Positions 45,088 through 54,108 of a DNA stretch of 64,000 bases are shown in pieces (within the stretch, counting starts at the first letter, position 1; every line of letters begins with the position of its first letter). Source of the stretch: Variovorax atrisoli 110B. Its GTDB lineage: Bacteria; Pseudomonadota; Gammaproteobacteria; Burkholderiales; Burkholderiaceae_C. The notes under the pieces were generated by a model. The model made no database searches, was not told where the DNA came from, and saw only the letters and a list, made by a program, of their open reading frames with translations. The position numbers and the translations under genes are program-made. The stretch is from contig NZ_KB907450.1 of assembly GCF_000382045.1 (NCBI RefSeq), positions 186,001 through 250,000 on the forward strand, read 5' to 3'.

Positions 45088-46143
45088 ATGACCATCGCCA
45101 TCCAACCCGCCGGCAACGCTGCAGCGGACCCGGTCGACCATCTGCTCGAGATCGGCCTGAAGGACCTCTGGTACCCGATCTGCCCCTCGCACTTCATCAA
45201 GGAGAACCCGATCTCCCTGCGCCGCCTCGGCCGCAAGATCGCGCTGTGGCGCGACGGCGAAGGCGTGCTGCATGCGCTGGAAGACCGCTGCCCGCACCGC
45301 GGCGCGCCGCTGTCGCAGGGCGTGGTGCTGGGCGACCGGCTCTCGTGCCCCTACCACGGCGTGGAAGTGCGCCACGACGGCGTCGTCACGCGCGTGCCCG
45401 GCAGCCCCGGCTGCAAGCTCGAGGGCTCGAAGGCCACGATGCACTTCCACGTGCAGGAGCGCGCCGGCGCGGTGTTCCTCTACAACTCGAAGGAGCCGGT
45501 CGACGTGCCGCCGCCGCTGGTGCTGCCCGAGCAGCTGACCGACGATGCCGAGTACAGCAGCTTCCTCTGCTACACCGAGTGGAAGGGCGACTACCGCTAC
45601 GTGCTCGACAACGTGATGGACCCGATGCACGGCACCTACCTGCACAAGCAGTCGCATTCGATGGCCGAGGGCGATTCGAGCGCCAAGTTCGGCATCCGCC
45701 AGACCGACACCGGCTTCGTCTTCGAGAAGGAAGGCCAGCGCAACGTCAACTTCGACTGGACCGAGTGGGCCGACACCGGCATCCACTGGATGCGCCTCGA
45801 AATCCCGTACCCGAAGACCGGCGGCCCCGGCGGCAACTTCATCATCATCGGCGCCTTCTCGCCCATCGTGAAGGGCATGACGGCGACCTTCTTCTGGCGC
45901 GTGCGCAAGCTGCAGCCGGGCTGGCAGCGCGACACCTGGCGCTTCCTGTACCGCAACCGCCTGGAGGCGCGCCACTGGCATGTGCTGGAGCAGGACCGCG
46001 TGATGCTGGAAGAGATGGAGCCCGACGCCAACCAGCACGAGAACCTGTATCAGCACGACCTGGGCATCGTCCGCCTGCGCCGCCACATGCGCAACCTGGC
46101 CGTTGCGCAACTGGCCGAGGCAGGCGAAGCCGCCACGGCCTGA
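45088..46143 (+). CDS. Rieske non-heme iron aromatic ring-hydroxylating oxygenase, alpha subunit
   Basis: A 351-aa oxygenase. The Rieske [2Fe-2S] ligands are C68-x-H70 and C87-x-x-H90 (RCPHRGAPLSQG; SCPYHGVEV). The mononuclear iron site is D178, H181 and H186 in NVMDPMHGTYLHK. No beta-subunit gene follows, so it is an alpha-only, phthalate-dioxygenase/vanillate-demethylase-type enzyme. It performs cis-dihydroxylation, O-/N-demethylation or monohydroxylation, with electrons from the adjacent reductase (20 bases downstream). Confidence 0.94.
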   Translation: MTIAIQPAGNAAADPVDHLLEIGLKDLWYPICPSHFIKENPISLRRLGRKIALWRDGEGVLHALEDRCPHRGAPLSQGVVLGDRLSCPYHGVEVRHDGVVTRVPGSPGCKLEGSKATMHFHVQERAGAVFLYNSKEPVDVPPPLVLPEQLTDDAEYSSFLCYTEWKGDYRYVLDNVMDPMHGTYLHKQSHSMAEGDSSAKFGIRQTDTGFVFEKEGQRNVNFDWTEWADTGIHWMRLEIPYPKTGGPGGNFIIIGAFSPIVKGMTATFFWRVRKLQPGWQRDTWRFLYRNRLEARHWHVLEQDRVMLEEMEPDANQHENLYQHDLGIVRLRRHMRNLAVAQLAEAGEAATA

Positions 46144-46162
46144 CGGGGGAGAGAGCTTCGCC

Positions 46163-47131
46163 ATGTCTTCCCCAACGCTCAACGCCCTCGTGCACACCAT
46201 GCGATACGAGGCCGAAGGCATCGTGAGCGTCGAGTTCCGGCCGGCCACGCCCGCGGTGGACTTCCCCGCCTTCGAGGCCGGCTCCCACATCGACCTGCAC
46301 CTGCCCAACGGGCTGGTGCGCAGCTACTCGCTGTGCAATCCGTCGAGCGACCGCCAGCGCTACGTGGTGGGCGTGCTCAACGACCGCAAGAGCCGCGGCG
46401 GCTCGCGCTACGTGCACCAGCAGCTGCGCGTGGGCATGACGCTGCCCATCTCGGCGCCGCGCAACAACTTCCGGCTGGAGGAGGGCGCCGAGCGCTCGGT
46501 GCTCGTGGCCGGCGGCATCGGCGTCACGCCCATCTGGTGCATGCTGCAGCGGCTGGTGGCCATCGGCAAGCCGGTGGAGATCGTCTACTGCGCCCGCACC
46601 CGCAAGGAGGCCGCCTTCTGCGACGCCATCGAGGCGCTCGCGAAAGAGAAGTCGGTGCAGCTCACCTGGCATTTCGACGACGAGAAGGGCGCCCCGCCGA
46701 ACCTCGCCGAGCTGCTGTTCGGCAAGGGCGCCGCCAGCCACTACTACTGCTGCGGCCCCACGCCGATGCTCGATGCCTTCGAGAAGAGCTGCGAGCAGCT
46801 GGGCTACGCCAATGCGCACATCGAGCGCTTCGCCGCCGTGCAGGTGGAGGCGGGCGCCGCCTCGCAGGCATGCGTGGTGGAGTGCGCCAGGAGCGGCAAG
46901 AGCGTGGAGGTGCCGGCGGGCAAGTCGATCCTCGACAGCCTGATCGATGCCGGCCTCAACCCCGACCACAGCTGCAAGGAAGGCGTGTGCGGCGCCTGCG
47001 AGACGGCCGTGCTCGAAGGCGAGGTCGACCACCACGACGGCATCCTCACCAAGATCGAACGTGCGTCGAACAAGACCATGATGATCTGCGTCTCGCGCTG
47101 CAAGGGCGCGCGGCTGGTGCTCGACATCTGA
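46163..47131 (+). CDS. PDR/VanB-family oxygenase reductase
   Basis: A 322-aa flavin-iron-sulfur reductase. Domains in order: flavin-binding barrel (VRSYSLCNPSS), NAD-binding domain (GGIGVTPIWCMLQ; HYYCCGPTPMLDAFE), and a C-terminal plant-type [2Fe-2S] ferredoxin (CKEGVCGACETAV). This is the phthalate dioxygenase reductase/VanB arrangement and it transfers electrons from NADH to the Rieske oxygenase directly upstream. The start at 46163 follows GGGGGAGAGAG. Confidence 0.95.
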   Translation: MSSPTLNALVHTMRYEAEGIVSVEFRPATPAVDFPAFEAGSHIDLHLPNGLVRSYSLCNPSSDRQRYVVGVLNDRKSRGGSRYVHQQLRVGMTLPISAPRNNFRLEEGAERSVLVAGGIGVTPIWCMLQRLVAIGKPVEIVYCARTRKEAAFCDAIEALAKEKSVQLTWHFDDEKGAPPNLAELLFGKGAASHYYCCGPTPMLDAFEKSCEQLGYANAHIERFAAVQVEAGAASQACVVECARSGKSVEVPAGKSILDSLIDAGLNPDHSCKEGVCGACETAVLEGEVDHHDGILTKIERASNKTMMICVSRCKGARLVLDI

Positions 47132-47175
47132 ACGGGGCCACCGGCCGACAGAAGAAAACCACCCGGGACAACTCA

Positions 47176-48282
47176 ATGAAAAAGTACCTGATCGCGCTGG
47201 CTGCGGCCAGCGGGGCTGGCGGAGCGCTGGCCCAGTCTTCCCTCACGCTCTTCGGCGTGGTCGATGCGGCCGTCACCTACACCAGGGGCAGCGGCCCCGG
47301 TTCGGCCGGCAAGACGCAGCTGACCAACAGCGGCAACATGTTCAGCCGCCTTGGCTTTCGCGGCACCGAAGACCTGGGCGGCGGCTACTCGGCCAACTTC
47401 TGGCTCGAGATGGGCCTGCAGAACGACAGCGCGCAGGGCTTTCCCTCGAACTCCAACAACCAGGCCAGCGGCAACGGCCCGGCCGGCGTGCTGAGCTTCA
47501 ACCGCCGCTCCACAGTGAGCCTCGCGGGCCCCTTCGGCGAAGTGCGGCTGGGCCGCGACTACGTGCCCGCCTTCTGGAACACCGCCATCTTCGACCCCTT
47601 CGGCACGGGCGGCGGCATCGGAGCCAACCAGATCTACTTCTCGGGCCTCGGCGGCCTGGTCGCGCCCACCGGCACGCGCGCGTCGAACAGCATCGGCTAC
47701 CTGCTGCCGGCCGACCTCGGCGGCTTCTACGGCCAGGTGATGTACGCCATGGGCGAGAACGACTCGAACTCGGTGCTGCCAGGCACGCAGGTGTCGAACA
47801 GGCATGACGGCGACCACACCGGCGCACGCTTGGGCTACCAGGGCGGCGGGCTCAACATCGCGCTGGCCACCGGCCGTACCCGCTACGCGAGCGGCGACCT
47901 GCGCGTGACCAACCTCGGCGCCTCCTACACCTTCGATGCCTCGCTCATGAACCTCAAGCTCACGAGCGAGCTGTACAGGGAGTCGAAGGGCAGCACCGAT
48001 GCCAAGGGCGTGCTCGTCGGCTTCCAGCTGCCCATCGGGCCGGGCGAGATCAAGGCCTCGTATGCGCGCTACCGGCTGGAGCCGGGCGGTGCGCTGCTGA
48101 AGCCCACATCGTCGAAGCTGGCCATCGGCTACGTGCACAACCTTTCGAAGCGCACGGCGCTCTACGCCACCATCGCGCGCATCAGCAACAGCAACGGTGC
48201 GTCGCAGGCCCTCTCGGGCGCGATCACCGCGCCGAACCGTGCCTCCAGCGGCACCGAGTTCGGCATGCGTCACATGTTCTAG
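47176..48282 (+). CDS. Outer-membrane trimeric porin
   Basis: A 368-aa porin of the OmpC/Omp32 type common in Burkholderiales. Signal peptide MKKYLIALAAASGAGGALAQ; first strand SSLTLFGVVDAAVTYTRG; PEFGG-like FRGTEDLGGGYSANFWLEMG; last strand ends FGMRHMF. It likely provides diffusion of the anionic substrate of the cluster into the periplasm, where the TctC receptors bind it. The homologous tail at the left edge of the window is a different copy. Confidence 0.95.
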   Translation: MKKYLIALAAASGAGGALAQSSLTLFGVVDAAVTYTRGSGPGSAGKTQLTNSGNMFSRLGFRGTEDLGGGYSANFWLEMGLQNDSAQGFPSNSNNQASGNGPAGVLSFNRRSTVSLAGPFGEVRLGRDYVPAFWNTAIFDPFGTGGGIGANQIYFSGLGGLVAPTGTRASNSIGYLLPADLGGFYGQVMYAMGENDSNSVLPGTQVSNRHDGDHTGARLGYQGGGLNIALATGRTRYASGDLRVTNLGASYTFDASLMNLKLTSELYRESKGSTDAKGVLVGFQLPIGPGEIKASYARYRLEPGGALLKPTSSKLAIGYVHNLSKRTALYATIARISNSNGASQALSGAITAPNRASSGTEFGMRHMF

Positions 48283-48316
48283 GCGCCCCATCACCTTCAC
48301 CCCGTCAGGACCGGCC

Positions 48317-49651
48317 ATGCAGAACAGCAGCAGCAACAAGAACAGCGGCGCAAGCCTTCGCTGGTACGGCGTCATCACGCTGTTCGTGATCGTCGCCATC
48401 TCCTACGTCGACCGCATCAACATCGCCGTGCTGATCACCGATGCGGCGTTCCTGGAGCACGTGGGCCTCGCGGCCACCGACCGCGTGAGCCAGGGCTTCC
48501 TGGCGACGGCCTTCATGCTGGGCTACGGCGTGTCGGCCTTCGTGCTCACGCCGTTCTGCTCCGCGCTCTTCGGCGTGCGGCGCAGCCTGGTCTACGGGCT
48601 GATCCTGTGGGGCGTGGTGACCTGGGCCTCGCCGATGTTCCACAGCTACGGCCTGCTGCTGGCCTCGCGCGTGCTGCTGGGCGTTTCGGAAGGGCCGCTC
48701 TTCTCGCTGGCTTCCGCGTACATCAAGGCGCACTTCCGCAGCGACGAGAACGGCAAGCCCAATGCCTTCGTCAACATGGGCACGGGCCTGGGGCTGGCCA
48801 TCGGCTATCCGCTCGTCGGCTGGCTGCTCACGCAGTTCGCGTGGGACAGCTCCTTCCACGTCCTCGGCGTCATGAACATCGTGCTGGGCATTCCTCTGGT
48901 GCTGGCCTTCGTGCGCATGCCGTCGGGGCACGCCGACGGCGTGAAGCCATCTTCCTTCGGCGAGGCGATGTCGCGCGTCGGCGGCATCGTGAAGGGCGCG
49001 CTGCAGACGCGGCACCTGTTCGTCGTCACGCTGCTGACCTCGGCAGCGCTGGCCTACCTCTGGGGCAGCAGCAACTGGCTGCCGACCTACCTGCGCGAGG
49101 CGCGCGGCTTCTCGATGCGCGAGATGGGCTGGCTGGCCTCGCTGCCTCAGTACGCCACGGTGCTCGCGGTGTTCGTGGGCGGCGTGCTCATCGACAAGGT
49201 GGGCCGCGAGCGGGTGCCCTTCATCTTCATGGGCGCGAGCGTGGGCGTGGCGCTGTCGGTGCTCATGGCCATCAATGCGCATGACCCCTACGTGGCGGCC
49301 TGCTGCCTGGTGGCGGCCAATTTCTTCTGGGGGCTGCAGAGCCCGGCCATCCCGAGCACGGTGCAGTACTGCTCGCGCCCCGAGCACACGGCCAGCGCGT
49401 TCGGCGTGACCAACGGCGTGGGCAGCCTCGTGGCGGGCTTCATGCCTGCGCTCATGGGCGGCGTGATCGGTGCGATGTCGCATGGGGCTGGTGCCGGCCC
49501 GGCGGCGGCAGCTTCATCTGCCTCCGGCTTCTTCGCGGGTTTCGCGCTGCTCATCGGCACGCAGGTGGTCGTGTTCGGCTGCGGCCTCATGCTGTGGCTG
49601 CGCGACCGCGCGCGCAGCGCGCACACAGTCTCTGGTTCACAGCTTTCGTAG
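48317..49651 (+). CDS. MFS transporter (anion:cation symporter-like)
   Basis: A 444-aa membrane protein with about 12 hydrophobic segments. Early SYVDRINIAV and GVRRSLVYGLILWG place it in the ACS branch (phthalate, 4-hydroxyphenylacetate, hexuronate transporters). It is the last gene of the catabolic cluster and the probable inner-membrane uptake route. Position 35 bases after the porin supports an outer-to-inner membrane import module. Confidence 0.93.
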   Translation: MQNSSSNKNSGASLRWYGVITLFVIVAISYVDRINIAVLITDAAFLEHVGLAATDRVSQGFLATAFMLGYGVSAFVLTPFCSALFGVRRSLVYGLILWGVVTWASPMFHSYGLLLASRVLLGVSEGPLFSLASAYIKAHFRSDENGKPNAFVNMGTGLGLAIGYPLVGWLLTQFAWDSSFHVLGVMNIVLGIPLVLAFVRMPSGHADGVKPSSFGEAMSRVGGIVKGALQTRHLFVVTLLTSAALAYLWGSSNWLPTYLREARGFSMREMGWLASLPQYATVLAVFVGGVLIDKVGRERVPFIFMGASVGVALSVLMAINAHDPYVAACCLVAANFFWGLQSPAIPSTVQYCSRPEHTASAFGVTNGVGSLVAGFMPALMGGVIGAMSHGAGAGPAAAASSASGFFAGFALLIGTQVVVFGCGLMLWLRDRARSAHTVSGSQLS

Positions 49652-50308
49652 CTTTTTCGAAGGCTTGTACCTTCGTACTGTCGTGGTCGGGTCACACTGC
49701 GGCGACCCGGTTTCCGTCATCTGCGTGAGCAGGTGTTTCGGCGGCTGAACCATCTTCGTATTGCATGGCATGCGTCGCGTGCCATGACGCCATTCGGCCT
49801 ATCGCGCGCGAACATTTTGAGAAGGAAAAGTTCCGCGGTTCATTGAGCACGCAGCGCCCATCAGCTACAACTGCGTGACATCAATGGACGAGGGAATGCG
49901 CGTGAAATCAACGACGAGAGCCGCAGCAAGTCTTGCCATCGCCAACATGGTTTGCACCGTTCCCGCTTCGCGGGTGCGTGTCGCGCCGACGATGCGCATG
50001 CATTGACGAAGGCCTTCGCGCCACAAGCCCCGCCTGCCCATCCCATCACCCCGCGATCGACGGGAATGGAACCTCTCACGCCTCGCATCCTGGGACCGCC
50101 GCCTCGCGCGCGGTGCGACCCTGCATGACCGTGTGGTCCTGACGAACGAACGAGTTCGCCGGGAGGGCACCGTGTTGCCCGTTTCTCCCCGATTCCCCCG
50201 TTGTTCATCTCACTCATCACCGCGCGCGTCTTGCGCATCGCCGGCTATCCGCCGGCGGCTGCGAAGCCGGCGCATGTTTCTTCTTACCAAGAGTACTCAG
50301 AGGCGATC
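49652..50308. other. Intergenic region after the catabolic cluster
   Basis: This 657-base interval holds no convincing gene. A short frame from about 49884 (MDEGMRVKSTTRAAASLAIA, about 40 aa) has no support beyond a start codon. Two hairpins occur near the left end (49688-49709 and 49764-49786, arms CATGGCATGC/GCGTGCCATG). The right end (50240-50308) precedes the M1 peptidase and presumably holds its promoter; no clear -35/-10 pair was found. Confidence 0.5.
49688..49709 (+). terminator. Possible terminator of the catabolic cluster (weak)
   Basis: CGGGTC-ACACTGCGGC-GACCCG is followed by GTTTCC. The stem is short and the T tract poor, so this is a weak intrinsic terminator at best; the following CATGGCATGC hairpin at 49764 may contribute. 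Confidence 0.35.
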
Positions 50309-52549
50309 ATGAAAAGATTCAATACACCCGTGGTCCATCATCTTGCCATCACCGCAGTGACCCTTGCCGTCCTCACGGCTTGCGGCGGCGGCGGAGACGG
50401 CGGTGGCTCTTCCTTGGGCGGTGCAGGCGTCGGCCTCAGCGCACCTTCGGACCAGGTCGTTTCCGCTCCCGTGTCCGATCCCACCGCCAAGGCGCCCGAC
50501 GACGGCGTGCCCAACGCGGCGAACAATGCGGTCGCCGCCGTCGACCGCTCGGCGCGGCCGATGGAGCTGCCCGACACCGTCTGGCCCAGCAACTACAAGC
50601 TGTGGTTCCGCCCCGATGCGGCGCTCAAGACCTTCGTGGGCCGCGGCGACGTGGAGATCGAAGTGCTAAAGCCTGTCGATGCCATCGTCGTCGCCGCACA
50701 CAACCTGAACTTCGCGAGGGGCCGCACCACGCTGCGCAAGGTGTCGAACCCTTCGGAGGCGATTGCGCTGATTCCCACGCCGCAGACGCTGGGCGACTTC
50801 GTGCAGCTGCGCCTGAACGACGGCCAGATCGCCAAGGGCAAGTACCTGCTGCACATGGAGTGGGACGGCAAGATCCAGTTCTCCGACGCCGAGTACTGCC
50901 CGCCGGCCGAGGTGGCGCGCAACCCGTTCTGCTCGGCGGCCACCGGCATCTTCAAGGTTGGACTCTCCACGCCCGAGGGCGTGAGCAGCGACGCCATCGT
51001 GACGCAGGGCGAGACCAACTACGCGCGGCAGTGGTTCCCGGGATGGGACGAGCCGGCCTTCCGCCACACCTTCGAGATATCGGCCGAGGTGCCGGGCGAC
51101 TGGAAGACGGTGTCCAACGGCGCGCAGATCGAGGCGACGAAACTGCCCGACGGCTACCAGCGCGTGGCCTTCGAGAAGACGCCCTCCATGCCGATGTACC
51201 TGACCTTCTTCGGCGGCGGCAAGTTCGACATCCTGGCCGACAAGTTCAAGAACCCGCTCGACGGCAGCGAGATGCCGCTGCGCTGGTTCACGCCGCCGGG
51301 CCGCTCCGACTGGGCCAAGTTCGCGATGGAGTGGACCAAGGTGTCGATGGACTACTACTACAACTACACGGGCATTCCGCTGCCGTTCAAGAAGTTCGAC
51401 ACCGTCGCGGCCAACGACAGCTACAACAACAAGCCCAACACCGGCTTCGGCGGCATGGAGAACTGGGGCTCGATCTTCGAGTTCGCCGACTCGGTGCTCA
51501 CCAAGCCGGGCGACACGCCCACGCTGTACTCGGTGACGGTGGTGACGCACGAGGTGGCGCACCAGTGGTTCGGTGACCTGGTCACGCTCGACTGGTGGGA
51601 CAACGTGTGGCTCAACGAGTCGTTCGCGCGCTGGTTCGAAAGGCGCACCACGATCAAGTTCCACCCCGAGTACTACAGCTTCTCCGACTACGTCCTCGAC
51701 AAGCACAACGTGATCGTCGCCGACCTGAAGAACACGGCCGTGCCGGTGCAGCGCAACCTCAATGACGCGGGCTCGTTCGGCTTCATCAGCCCGTCGATCT
51801 TCGTCTACAACAAGGGCAGCCACGTGCTGGAGACCATCCAGAACTACATCGGCGAGGAAGCGATGCAGAAGGGCCTGCGCATCTACCTGAAGGACTACGC
51901 CTTCGGCAACGTCACGCCGTCGCGGCTGTGGAGTTCGCTGGAGAAGGCCAGCAACGGCAAGAAGGTGAGCGAGATCGGCGACAGCCTGATCCGCCAGACC
52001 GGCATTCCGCTGCTCACGGTGGACGCGCAGTGCGCGGGCAACAGCACCTACGTGAACATCACGCAGGAAGCCTTCCCCAACCAGAACCTGTACCCGGCAT
52101 CGACCTGGACCATTCCCGTGACGCTGGCCTATGGCGACTCGATGGAGCAGCGCAAGACCTTCGTGATGTCGGGCAACAGCACGCAGATCGAGCTGCCCGG
52201 TTGCACCGCGGTGCTGGCCGGGCCGACCGGGCAGGACTACTACGTGAGCAACTACAGCGCCCCCTCGTGGAGCGCGCTGCTGGCCAAGGCCCAGAACTTC
52301 GCGGGCAACAAGCCGCTGCTGCTGAACATCGAGCGCGATGCGTTCCGGCTGCTGAGCGTGGGCCGCATCACGCAGGCGCAGTACGACCAGATCAAGGGCG
52401 TGCTGAACCTGCCCGCACCGCTGCTGGCCAAGACCCAGGTGAGCGAGCAGAAGATGGCTGCGGTGGCCACCGGTGCGGAGAAGGAGGAGTACCCGCACGC
52501 ACTGCGCTTCCAGGGCAGCCTGAAGCTGCGCGAGAACGAGAAGCGCTGA
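50309..52549 (+). CDS. M1-family (gluzincin) aminopeptidase lipoprotein
   Basis: A 746-aa zinc metallopeptidase. The N-terminus MKRFNTPVVHHLAITAVTLA leads to lipobox LTAC (C25), then a Gly/Ser-rich linker, so it is a membrane-anchored lipoprotein outside the cytoplasm. The M1 exopeptidase motif appears as G-G-M-E-N, and the zinc motif as H414-E-V-A-H418 with the third ligand E437 (HEXXH-x18-E). The C-terminal ~250 residues are less typical. It would remove N-terminal residues from peptides in the periplasm or at the cell surface. The next gene, a small lipoprotein, lies 79 bases away. Confidence 0.92.
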   Translation: MKRFNTPVVHHLAITAVTLAVLTACGGGGDGGGSSLGGAGVGLSAPSDQVVSAPVSDPTAKAPDDGVPNAANNAVAAVDRSARPMELPDTVWPSNYKLWFRPDAALKTFVGRGDVEIEVLKPVDAIVVAAHNLNFARGRTTLRKVSNPSEAIALIPTPQTLGDFVQLRLNDGQIAKGKYLLHMEWDGKIQFSDAEYCPPAEVARNPFCSAATGIFKVGLSTPEGVSSDAIVTQGETNYARQWFPGWDEPAFRHTFEISAEVPGDWKTVSNGAQIEATKLPDGYQRVAFEKTPSMPMYLTFFGGGKFDILADKFKNPLDGSEMPLRWFTPPGRSDWAKFAMEWTKVSMDYYYNYTGIPLPFKKFDTVAANDSYNNKPNTGFGGMENWGSIFEFADSVLTKPGDTPTLYSVTVVTHEVAHQWFGDLVTLDWWDNVWLNESFARWFERRTTIKFHPEYYSFSDYVLDKHNVIVADLKNTAVPVQRNLNDAGSFGFISPSIFVYNKGSHVLETIQNYIGEEAMQKGLRIYLKDYAFGNVTPSRLWSSLEKASNGKKVSEIGDSLIRQTGIPLLTVDAQCAGNSTYVNITQEAFPNQNLYPASTWTIPVTLAYGDSMEQRKTFVMSGNSTQIELPGCTAVLAGPTGQDYYVSNYSAPSWSALLAKAQNFAGNKPLLLNIERDAFRLLSVGRITQAQYDQIKGVLNLPAPLLAKTQVSEQKMAAVATGAEKEEYPHALRFQGSLKLRENEKR

Positions 52550-52628
52550 GCGGCATCACCTGAAACGGCGCGCGCCGTCCTGCATGCGGCATGCAGGGCG
52601 GTGCGCGCCCCTTCGACAAGGGATCATC

Positions 52629-53042
52629 ATGAACACAGCACTCAAATGGCTGGCCGCCGGTGCGTCGGCATTGCTGCTCGCCGCCTGCGGCGCTAACAGC
52701 GGCGGCGCGCCCGAGGCCGAACTGGTCGGCACCTACGCCGTGAAGCAGAACGGTGCGCTCAAGGAGCTCATCAAGATCGAGAAGCAGGGCGACGCCTACG
52801 TGATGCGCGACAAGGTCCGCACGGCCGAGTGGAGCGAGCCGAAGATGACGATGAAGCCGGTGACGCGCAAGCACTGGACGCGCATCACCACCGACAGGGA
52901 GAACACCGCCTTCGTCGGCGTGGCGAGCGAGCAGCTCGGCATCTTCAAGGTGCCGGCCGGCTGGAAGAAGAACGGCTTCCAGACCTCGACCGGCTACTTC
53001 CTGTTCTATTCGCGAGGGCCGGTGGAGGCGTACAAGCTCTGA
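52629..53042 (+). CDS. Small lipoprotein of unknown function
   Basis: A 137-aa protein starting MNTALKWLAAGASALLLAAC, with lipobox LAAC. The mature part has a lipocalin/META-like feel: ELVGTYAVKQNGALKELIKI, then KHWTRITTDRENTAFVGVAS and a terminal YFLFYSRGPVEAYKL. No named domain. It follows the M1 peptidase on the same strand and is convergent with the solute-binding protein gene. Confidence 0.7.
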   Translation: MNTALKWLAAGASALLLAACGANSGGAPEAELVGTYAVKQNGALKELIKIEKQGDAYVMRDKVRTAEWSEPKMTMKPVTRKHWTRITTDRENTAFVGVASEQLGIFKVPAGWKKNGFQTSTGYFLFYSRGPVEAYKL

Positions 53043-53052
53043 ACCCGGAGGC

Positions 53053-53805
53053 TCAGGCGGCCGGCGCCACGCTCGCGCCCTCGATGCGGTGGCGCTTCAG
53101 CGCGTCGGCCACGAAGCCGCTGGCCTTCATCTCCTCGACGAAGGCCGCGAGCAGCGCCTGCGCCTGGGCGCCGCGGCTGGCGGGCGTGCCCATGGCCTGC
53201 TGGATCACCATGAAGCGCCCCGGCAGCACGCGCACGCCGGGTGCGCGCTGCGCCTCGCCTTCGAGCAGCTGGCGGATGCCGGCCGCCACCTCGACCTCGC
53301 CCGAGCGCAATGCCGCAAGTGCGGGCCCCGCGCCCTGGAGGCGGACGATCTCGGCCGCCTTGATCTCGCGCGTGAGGAACAGGTCATAGGCGCTGCCGGA
53401 CCCCACCGAGATGCGGTTGCCCTTGGCATCGACCTGCGCGTTGTCCTTCAGGGCCGAGCCTTCGGGCACCAGGTAGCTGCCCTCGATCAGCACGTAGGGC
53501 GCGGTGAAGAGCAGCCCCTCGCTGCGCGCCGGGTCGATGGCGAAGAAGCCGATGTCGGCCTTCTCGTTCTTGACCGCGTCCACCGATGCGGCGGCCTTCT
53601 CGAACACCACCAGCTCGATGCCCACGCCCAGGCGCCGCGCGAACTCGCGTGCCAGGTCGATGGACACGCCCACGGGTTCGCCGGTTGCGGCGTCCTTGTT
53701 GGCGAGGATCGGATTGCCCAGGTTGATCGAGGCGCGCAGCGTGCCGCCGGGCGCGAAGGCGGAAACGAGGGAGGGGGAGATCGTCGTCTGCTGAGGCTGT
53801 GTCAT
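53053..53805 (-). CDS. Type-3 solute-binding-fold protein without a signal peptide
   Basis: A 250-aa protein with the amino-acid-binding (SBP_bac_3) fold: LRASINLGNPILANKDAATG, GVSIDLAREFARRLGV, and ADIGFFAIDPARSEGLLFTA with the Arg that contacts the ligand carboxylate. The start MTQPQQTTISPSLVSAFAPG has no hydrophobic signal and none is found in frame upstream, so the protein is predicted cytoplasmic or exported by another route. No ABC permease or ATPase lies nearby. It could be a cyclohexadienyl dehydratase-like enzyme or a cytosolic sensor. It is divergent from the phytochrome operon. Confidence 0.75.
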   Translation of the reverse strand: MTQPQQTTISPSLVSAFAPGGTLRASINLGNPILANKDAATGEPVGVSIDLAREFARRLGVGIELVVFEKAAASVDAVKNEKADIGFFAIDPARSEGLLFTAPYVLIEGSYLVPEGSALKDNAQVDAKGNRISVGSGSAYDLFLTREIKAAEIVRLQGAGPALAALRSGEVEVAAGIRQLLEGEAQRAPGVRVLPGRFMVIQQAMGTPASRGAQAQALLAAFVEEMKASGFVADALKRHRIEGASVAPAA

Positions 53806-53967
53806 GGCGTTCGTTCGTCGGCAGGGGAGCGCGCCAGTTTACGGGCGGGCCTGCGGAATTTCCTACCGGATGTAGGGAAGCGCGCTCACCGGCGAGGCCC
53901 GGCGGCTCCCGTAGGCTCGGGCATATTCGAAGGTAATCTTTTCTCTTTAACTCCTGCTGTTTCCGCC

Positions 53968-54108
53968 GTGCCGCTTTCCACCTTTCCTGTCGACGACAAC
54001 GTCCCCGTCCGCCGCAACCTGGTATCGGCGACGGAGAGCGAGCTATACATTCGCGTGTTCGGCCCCATGATCGACGTGACCGCCAAGCCGGAGGGCCTCC
54101 CGCGATGA
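53968..54108 (+). CDS. Putative 46-aa coupled ORF upstream of the heme oxygenase gene
   Basis: From a GTG at 53968 the frame encodes 46 aa, PLSTFPVDDNVPVRRNLVSA after the start, ending KPEGLPR. Its stop overlaps the bphO start as ATGA (54105-54108), the classic arrangement for translational coupling. No ATG start or good ribosome site is seen, so it may be a leader peptide or simply an open frame. No family recognised. Confidence 0.4.
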   Translation: MPLSTFPVDDNVPVRRNLVSATESELYIRVFGPMIDVTAKPEGLPR

